Part shown: piece after piece, positions 58,005 through 64,000 of the stretch
Layout: the number at the start of each line of letters is the position of its first letter
Numbering within the stretch: position 1 is the first letter of the stretch
Assembly (NCBI GenBank): GCA_021464245.1
Contig: JADCRB010000087.1
Coordinates: forward strand, 62,001-126,000
Source: Carallia brachiata
Taxonomy: Eukaryota > Streptophyta > Magnoliopsida > Malpighiales > Rhizophoraceae
Length of the DNA stretch: 64,000 bases
Direction: 5' to 3'
Program-made: the position numbers and the translations under genes
The notes under the pieces: generated by a model
Told to the model about the DNA's origin: nothing
What the model saw: only the letters and a program-made list of their open reading frames with translations
Databases searched by the model: none

Positions 58005-59384
58005 ATGAAACTGGAAACAGAAGTGACATCGCAGAAAACAGTGAGGCCATCTTCTCCAACGCCTCACACCTTGGCCGTCACAAGCTTTCCTCTCTTGATC
58101 AAGTCGTGCCCACATATTTCATACCCTGGCTTTTCTTCTATCCCCATCCCAATAAGGCAAAGGCAAAGGCAAAGGCAAAGGCAAAGTCAGAGGCAGACAT
58201 TGATAATAATAATGATGAGAAAAAGGAGGAAAGCGTCGACAGGATTATTGAGAAATCTCTATCAGAGGCCTTAACAGTATTCTATCCTTTGGCAGGACGC
58301 ATGAAAGACAACACCCACGTAGAATGCAACGACGAGGGCGTCCACTTTGCGGTAGCCCAGGCCAATTGCCCTATGTCGGTTGTTCTTCAGAACCCGCATC
58401 GCTGTGGCATCAACAAGTTGCTTCCATTCAAGCCTGACGACCCCACTGAGTTTCTTGCCTTTGTGCAGGTCACTCACTTTAAGTGCCGTGGCATGGCTAT
58501 TGGGCTTGGCTTTTCACACAAAATTGGAGATGGTGAGTCCTCCGTTATGTTCCTCAACATCTGGGCTGCCCTGGCTCGTGGTGAGGAGACCAAAAACATT
58601 TCTGCTTCTACTCCTCTTTTTGATTCGGCCGACTATTTTCCACCAATTCCTGACATTTCTAACATTGATCCCGGATCTGGGGTTGTCAAGGACAAGAATA
58701 TTGTCACCGGAAGTTTTTGTTTTCAGTGCAAAGAGCATAGACAAACTGAGAAAAAAGTACGAGGACGAAAATTTCAGACGCCCGACACAATTTGAGGCCC
58801 TAACCTTATTCATTTGGAGTAGATTCATGGCCACAACTCAAGTCGACGCAGAGGCTGAAGATAAAACCTACGCGGTGCGCTTTCCAGTGAACTTGCGTCC
58901 AAAGATGGATCCGCCTTTGTCGGAATACCATTTCGGGAATATAATCGTTGAGCAAGTTGTGGAAGTGCCGAAAGAGGGTGACCTTAAGTCTAAGCGCTCT
59001 GCTATTCTAAAAAAAATAGGACATGAAATATGTCGCATTGACTCAAACTATGTCAAAACTATCCGGGAAGCCGGCGACAAGTATTTGAATAAGATTAAAA
59101 AGCAGGCCGAGCAAGTCGACAGTGGAAAGGTACTCCCTCTAGACTTCACCCCTCGTAGCAGTGTTCATATTTATGAAGTCGATTTTGGATGGGGCAAGCC
59201 TGCCTGGGTAGGCTCGGTCGGGCCTTACAAGAACCTAGTTACGTATGCTGACACCCCAAAAGGGGATGGGGGTATAGAGGTATTGATGTACTTGACAGAG
59301 CAAGACATGGCCAAGTTTAAAGTTGATGACGAGCTTGCTGCATTTGCTTCCGTATCTCCACCCCAAGATTATTTTACATCGTAA
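58005..59384 (+). pseudogene. BAHD acyltransferase copy 3, two frameshifts
   Basis: Starts MKLETEVTSQKTVRPSSPTP. A one-base loss near 58064 (CCTCACACC against CCTCATCACC) shifts the frame, and an added base near 58715-58722 shifts it again. Between them the frame carries FYPLAGR and HKIGDG; after the second shift DFGWG and the normal C-terminus SPPQDYFTS are intact. A Lys-Ala hexanucleotide repeat (GCAAAG units, 58159-58187) replaces the Asn tract of copy 1. Apart from two indels the gene is well preserved, so sequence error or a very recent pseudogene are both possible. Confidence 0.85.
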
Positions 59385-60960
59385 TAACATACTGTTACGG
59401 GCTTCGGGCCTTTCCTTCTTTGTTGTGTTGTTGTTTTCTTGAGTACTCCTTCTTAATTGTGTTTGTCTCCTGTTGTACGTTATGTGATTTTTGGTTTGGT
59501 TCACTGTTCTGTTTGCTGAGGCAATTAGACACAAGCGATATCTATGGTGGCTCATGTGTTAGCGGGGTCAGTCACGGGTGAGAGTTATGGGAAAGTGATG
59601 TTAGGTTGTTTCATTATTTGTAAGCCTATGTAGGGCAATCCTCCGATCGGAATAGAAAGATCTGATGTACTATAAAAACCCAAATCAAGTTGTTGTTTTC
59701 TGCAATTTATTTTCTTGTCGGGAAAATGTTGTGCAATCATAAAAAAAATTATTTAGATAATATTTATATTATAATAATTAATATATTTTATATTACTATT
59801 TTAATTTATATTTTTTATTATAATTATATAAAATAAATTAATTATTATAATTTAAATACTGTAGAAACAACAATTTTTTATTTTGTAAGACGAAGTCCTG
59901 AAACTTTTTCTTTTATTCCTACGAGATAGCTTTAGGATACCGAACCTGTGTAGCTGACTAAGGCCGTACAAACAATCAGGATCGTGAAGTATATTTATTT
60001 GTAATTCATGTTCATGTGAGTCATTTTGTATTTACTTCAATAAAAATGCTTTGTATACCCAACAAACATACACGCATATATATTACTATGTTAGAGCGAG
60101 TAAGCCATAATGCTAGATCAGTAGCCTTGTCTTTTTATTTGCCAATGAACTTTTGTTACATAATTAATGAGACGCAATAACTTTAATTTTTGTCCCTCAA
60201 TGGAAGTTTGTTACATAACACCCGTTCGTAAGTGAAAAGCAAGACTTGATGTAAATGAGATTTCGGGAACTCAACTTTGATCATTAAGTTAAAGTCTCAT
60301 CTACATTAATATATATATTTAGGATGTCTGATTTACTTGTTGTTAATTCTTATTACTGTTGTTAATTGTTTATTATTTTTATTTATTAATTGTTATTATT
60401 TATTATTTATTACTGTTGTTGATAAATTAAATAAAATTATAATATTTAGTTAAATTAAAATTCATTATTATTGATTAAATAATAAAATAATTACTTTAAA
60501 TATTTTATATTTTTTATTATAATATATAATTTTTTTAATTTTAATTAATCTAAACTAGTCATGTGCAAATGCAACTTACAGATTTATATATATAAATTCA
60601 TTAAAATTGTGACTTAGTGATCAACTACAATTTATATAAATATATAAAAAAAATTTCTCGTTTTAAAAAATTAAAAAAGATGATTCAAATGTGATATTCC
60701 ACTCTTGTTCGTCCTTTTTAAGAGAAAACGGGGGAATTAAAGAGAATGATTTTCCTTTTAGAGAGCGAAGTGCTACCTATGTATAGCTTGTTTCCCTGTC
60801 TTTTTTAACTAAAAAATATCTAATAAATCCAAATACAGTAAATAAAAAAGAAAAATTCTCACAAAACTCTTTCTGTGCACTTTGTGATCTGTATATTATC
60901 AAAAAAATATTTTCTGATGGAACATTTGTTCAGCGTACGATAACAACGATGTGGCCCTTC
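59385..60960. other. Unit C downstream DNA
   Basis: BAHD 3' flank, a foldback MITE at about 59742-59870, AT-rich DNA, and the start of the TAGCTTGTTTCC module near 60785. No gene found. Confidence 0.55.
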
Positions 60961-60963
60961 TCT

Positions 60964-61335
60964 GTTTTTTTTTTTTACCAAATAAAAAATTATTTTTTAA
61001 GTATGACGATCATCAAATTTTTAAGTTGATACCAGTTTTTTAGTAGCTAACGTACTTAATTCAATTTTTTTCATAAAAAGAATCTACCACCAAAAAACTA
61101 ATAGACGTGAAACGGACATTATCTAAACTTAATTATAGTATTAACGAATTTTGAACCTATACGCCGCGCTTACACTGGATCTCCCAGCTGTAGGAGGATG
61201 CATTAGTGCGAGAACTCAAATGCACTTAGACTGGATATCCCAACTGTAAAGGAGAGCATTGACGTAAGAATTTAAATTCAAGTTAATGCTAAAACAAACA
61301 AGCTAAAACACCATTAACATTTTACTTCCGTTAAT
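60964..61335 (-). mobile_element. Poly-A retroposon in unit C (same insertion as in unit B)
   Basis: Bounded by ATGTGGCCCTTCTCT (60949-60963) and ATTTGACCCTTGTCT (61336-61350), with a T run next to the left copy. Sequence and position match 38075-38437. Confidence 0.72.
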
Positions 61336-61903
61336 ATTTGACCCTTGTCTTAGCATGTCATTATTCAGACAAAGTATTCGCAACAAATACGGCACATAGT
61401 TGATCCGATAAATGATGCAATGCTCGTCATTTTACTTGTTTCCTTGTCTTTCTTTGTACTTTGAGATCTGTAGAGGCAGAGGATAGTATTTGCTCTTCTT
61501 CTCTTGGAGATGAGGCCTGCTCATTTATTATACAAGTATTAGGAGTCCTCCTAAATTGAGAAGCACTTGTTAGAATCTGATATTTCGTTATTAGTTACCA
61601 AAAATTAACGTAAAAGCTTTTGGTTACAAAATTATTAATTCATCCTAGATTTATTTTTTGTCATAATAAAGAAAAGGAACAAGCTAGTAATTTTATACCA
61701 AAAATTTCAATTTCCTTCCACTTTCTGACCATTTTAGTAAGAAAGTGGATTGTATACCAAAAGTACAACTTTTATCTTTACTTTCACTTTATTTTGTTCC
61801 TCTATTAGATCCAAACAAAAGAAACTTCCATCTTCTTTCTATTCTACCAATCCAGACATGGTGTTAAGAAAACTTGGAACATGCATAACTTAAACAATAC
61901 CGT

Positions 61904-61985
61904 CTGCATTTTTCAGCCTCTTCCTTGTCCATCGCAAGCTGTTTCTGCAGTTCTTGTATTTTTACTGAACAATCAGCCTTCTCCC
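61904..61985 (-). pseudogene. ATM: ATM kinase gene fragment, unit C, distal exon
   Basis: 82 bp against 84 in copy A: two one-base losses shift the frame, and the GT donor is AC. Coding still reads as KIQELQKQLAMDKEEAEK in part. Separated from its upstream exons by the insertion at 62103-63040. Confidence 0.75.
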
Positions 61986-62102
61986 CTGAATATATCATGA
62001 ACACCAGGTCTTGTCAAAGTGATAAAACTTTTCTATGAAACTGAGTTCCATCATAAGAAACTCAGCTCCATAACCGAAAAAGATTGAGCTTAGGAACTGA
62101 GT

Positions 62103-63040
62103 TAACGTTTGTTTTATAGAATATGATATTATAGGATAGACTAGTAACCAATTATCTTATTTTAATTAAAATTTAGTTAATTAATAAGATAGGTATATGA
62201 TAGATTAATGTGAGCTTACTATCTCATAAATATATAATAGTACTATCTTTCTAATTCCTATGTATTAGTCTATCTCACATCATGAACTAGTATTAATTAA
62301 TTATATATTTACTAAAATATTCTCTTAATTAAAATAAATTTTAAATATTTTTTAAAAAAATTAATATAAAATTTAAAATATTCATTTCTCTCTCATCTTC
62401 TCTCTCTTCCCTTCTCTCTCTCTCACTCCTCTTCTCTCTCTTTCCTTTCTCTCTCCTCTCTCCTCTCTCTCTCACTCCTCGTCTCTCTCTCTTTCCTTTC
62501 TCTCTCCTTCCTCTTCTCTCTCTCATTTCTCGTCTCTCTCTCTCTCACTCCTCATCTCTCTCTTCCCTTTCTCTCCCCCTCCCCTCCTCCCTCCTTCCTT
62601 TCTCTCTCCTCTGTCTCTCCTCCTTCCTTCCCTCCTTTCGCCTCCTCACTCTCTCTCTCTCTCTCTCGTGCTCATTTTTTTGTTTTTTTCATATAAATTT
62701 GAAAATTATCTCTAAAATTTATTTAATTTTTCTCAAAAAATTAAAAAAATATAAATCTTTTTTTTGATATTTTAAAATTTATCTGCATGAATAAAATTAA
62801 TGTTTAATTTTTAAAAATATTTTTTATATAAAATTAAAAAATTTTAAACAGTATAATATATAATAACATGTAAAATAAATATTAATTTTGTTATTTTTAA
62901 TAAAAAAATAATTTTGATATATTATACTATTCTATCTTATATCATCCAAACATAAAATACAAACATAATATAAACTAATAATCTAACTTATCCTATATTA
63001 TTCTATACTACACTATCCAATCTGTATATCAAACCCCCCG
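62103..63040. mobile_element. 938-bp insertion with CT-rich core, candidate 5-bp target duplication
   Basis: TGAGT occurs at 62098-62102 and 63041-63045, where unit B has one TTGAGT. The ends share a loose inverted GTTTG-TATAGAAT theme. About 280 bp of TCTC-rich minisatellite fill 62385-62670. No coding capacity. Class not determined. Confidence 0.65.
62385..62670. repeat. CT-rich minisatellite
   Basis: Units resembling CTCTCTCACTCCTCTTCTCT with TTCCTTTCTCTCTCC recur several times. The Arg/Glu-rich minus-strand frame is an artefact of it. Confidence 0.85.
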
Positions 63041-63051
63041 TGAGTCTTTAC

Positions 63052-63413
63052 CTTTGTTGAACTTTTCAGCCGCTGAACAAGAGCCTCCAATTCAAATGTC
63101 TACAAAATTATTCATCAGATATTTAGTCAAATCACTTAAAGCCCCTTTTCCCGTTTCTGTATATAATATAGCAAGTTCGATACCTTGTGCTTCCTTAAAC
63201 GCATTGCAGCTTGCCAATCGCTGGAGTTTAGCCTTTCCTCATAGGACCTAAATAAAACATCTGCATAGTGCGCAAGTTGAAAGTGTGATTGGCTTTGCCT
63301 TTCTATGCACTTCTTGTCAGCAGTCTTGTGGTCCTCAGCAAGTGAAACAGCAGGGTTCAGAATATGGTTCATCCAGGGCGATGTCCTTCTGCCTACTACC
63401 ACCCTGTCCCCAT
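63052..63413 (-). pseudogene. ATM: ATM kinase gene fragment, unit C, two best-preserved exons
   Basis: Exon 63413-63184 has AG acceptor and GT donor and encodes NPAVSLAEDHKTADKKCIER, then QSQSHFQLAHYADVLFRSYE and ERLNSSDWQAAMRLRKHK, a strongly conserved FAT-domain stretch of plant ATM. Exon 63099-63052 (48 bp) encodes TFELEALVQRLKSSTK with an intact GTAAAG donor. Both are open, but the following exon (61985-61904) is shifted and 0.94 kb of insertion lies between, so the gene is not functional here. No start, kinase domain or FATC end is present. Confidence 0.82.
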
Positions 63414-64000
63414 CTGCCGACAACATACAATAAAATTAACGTTGTCACAAAAGTATATGACACTGTTGCAAATTTGGCACCAGAATACTATAACACGTAA
63501 ATATGCAAGAGAATAATTAATGTATTGAACAACGAGTACGAATTATTTTTTTGAGGATATTGAGCTGCATAAATAGAGGTTTCAAGAGACTCAAAAGAAC
63601 AAAAAAAAAAAAAAAAGGTTAGAAGATGTATGTACACCTACAGAAATATAAAAGAATTGCATTATTCTGGTAAATCCAAATTCGTCCCTTGATTGCTTTG
63701 GTCAGTTTTAGATTAGTCTTCCATATGAGTCTGTCTACCATTTCAGTACAACGGCTGAGCAAGTTAGAAAAAAAATGCGAACAAGACTGCCACACACATC
63801 AAAATCAATATCAATATCAACATCAACATCAACTCTCATAACGTAAGAACTAAATCGAACCGATCGATCAGATTGAAAAAATTGAGAACCGGCGATTCGG
63901 TTCTTTCTTAAAACCGGACTTTTTGGAAACCAAGTATAGAATCAGTGAACTAAAAATCGGCGAACTAGGTACAGGTTTTATAGGACTTTGACTAGTCAAT

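Larger units (their letters stand above)
56561..64000 (+). repeat. Tandem-duplicated unit C (BAHD copy 3 plus ATM fragments), runs off the window
   Basis: Its flank (ATTCTGTAAACTCTGAGCTC, CACAAACTCATTGAGTCGTT) matches 25640-26170. BAHD copy 3, foldback MITE, module, retroposon and ATM exons follow in the same order as in B. A private 938-bp insertion lies at 62103-63040. Confidence 0.8.

Noticed and set aside
62341..62526. Arg/Glu-rich minus-strand frame
   Set aside because: Pure product of the CT minisatellite.

Overview
The window is nuclear DNA of a flowering plant, probably a woody eudicot. Supporting evidence: AT-rich intergenic DNA full of LTR retrotransposons and foldback MITEs; plant gene families (chalcone synthase with its family-typical intron, BAHD acyltransferases, a WUSCHEL-type homeodomain); GT-AG introns; and TATA/CCAAT/G-box promoters. 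I cannot name the species. No rRNA, tRNA, CRISPR or bacterial-style operon was seen.

Layout. (1) 1-8.6 kb: a decayed Ty3/gypsy retrotransposon of the Tat type on the minus strand. From right to left it has a 5' LTR, gag, protease, reverse transcriptase with two RNase H domains, integrase and a 40-bp tandem repeat. Beyond the integrase, on the same strand, is a WOX (WUSCHEL-related homeobox) gene with its own TATA box, a homeodomain, a WUS-box-like motif and a C-terminal EAR-like motif. The 3' LTR is not in the window, so whether the WOX gene lies inside the element is unproven. (2) 8.6-15.4 kb: intergenic DNA with MITEs. (3) 15.4-17.5 kb: an intact two-exon chalcone synthase-like gene (393 aa) with a MITE in its intron and unusual residues at cavity positions. 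(4) 17.5-26 kb: duplicated non-coding modules (19.4-21.7, 23.0-25.6, again 53.1-55.0), a 3' CHS remnant and a Copia-type fragment. (5) 25.6-42.9 and 56.6-64 kb: three diverged copies (A, B, C) of a unit holding a clade III-type BAHD acyltransferase followed by fragments of an ATM kinase gene on the opposite strand. BAHD copy A is intact, B is heavily frameshifted and C has two frameshifts. (6) 43-53 kb: pieces of a DNA topoisomerase I pseudogene, a 3.9-kb non-autonomous LTR element, a 22-bp minisatellite, a CATGCA-rich tract and an orphan terminal exon.

How it fits together. The only genes that look intact are the CHS-like gene and BAHD copy A, about 9 kb apart on the same strand. A polyketide-forming enzyme beside an acyltransferase suggests a possible specialised-metabolism pair, but that is inference. 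Insertions shared by B and C but absent from A show that A separated first. All boundaries between repeat copies were aligned by eye and are approximate.
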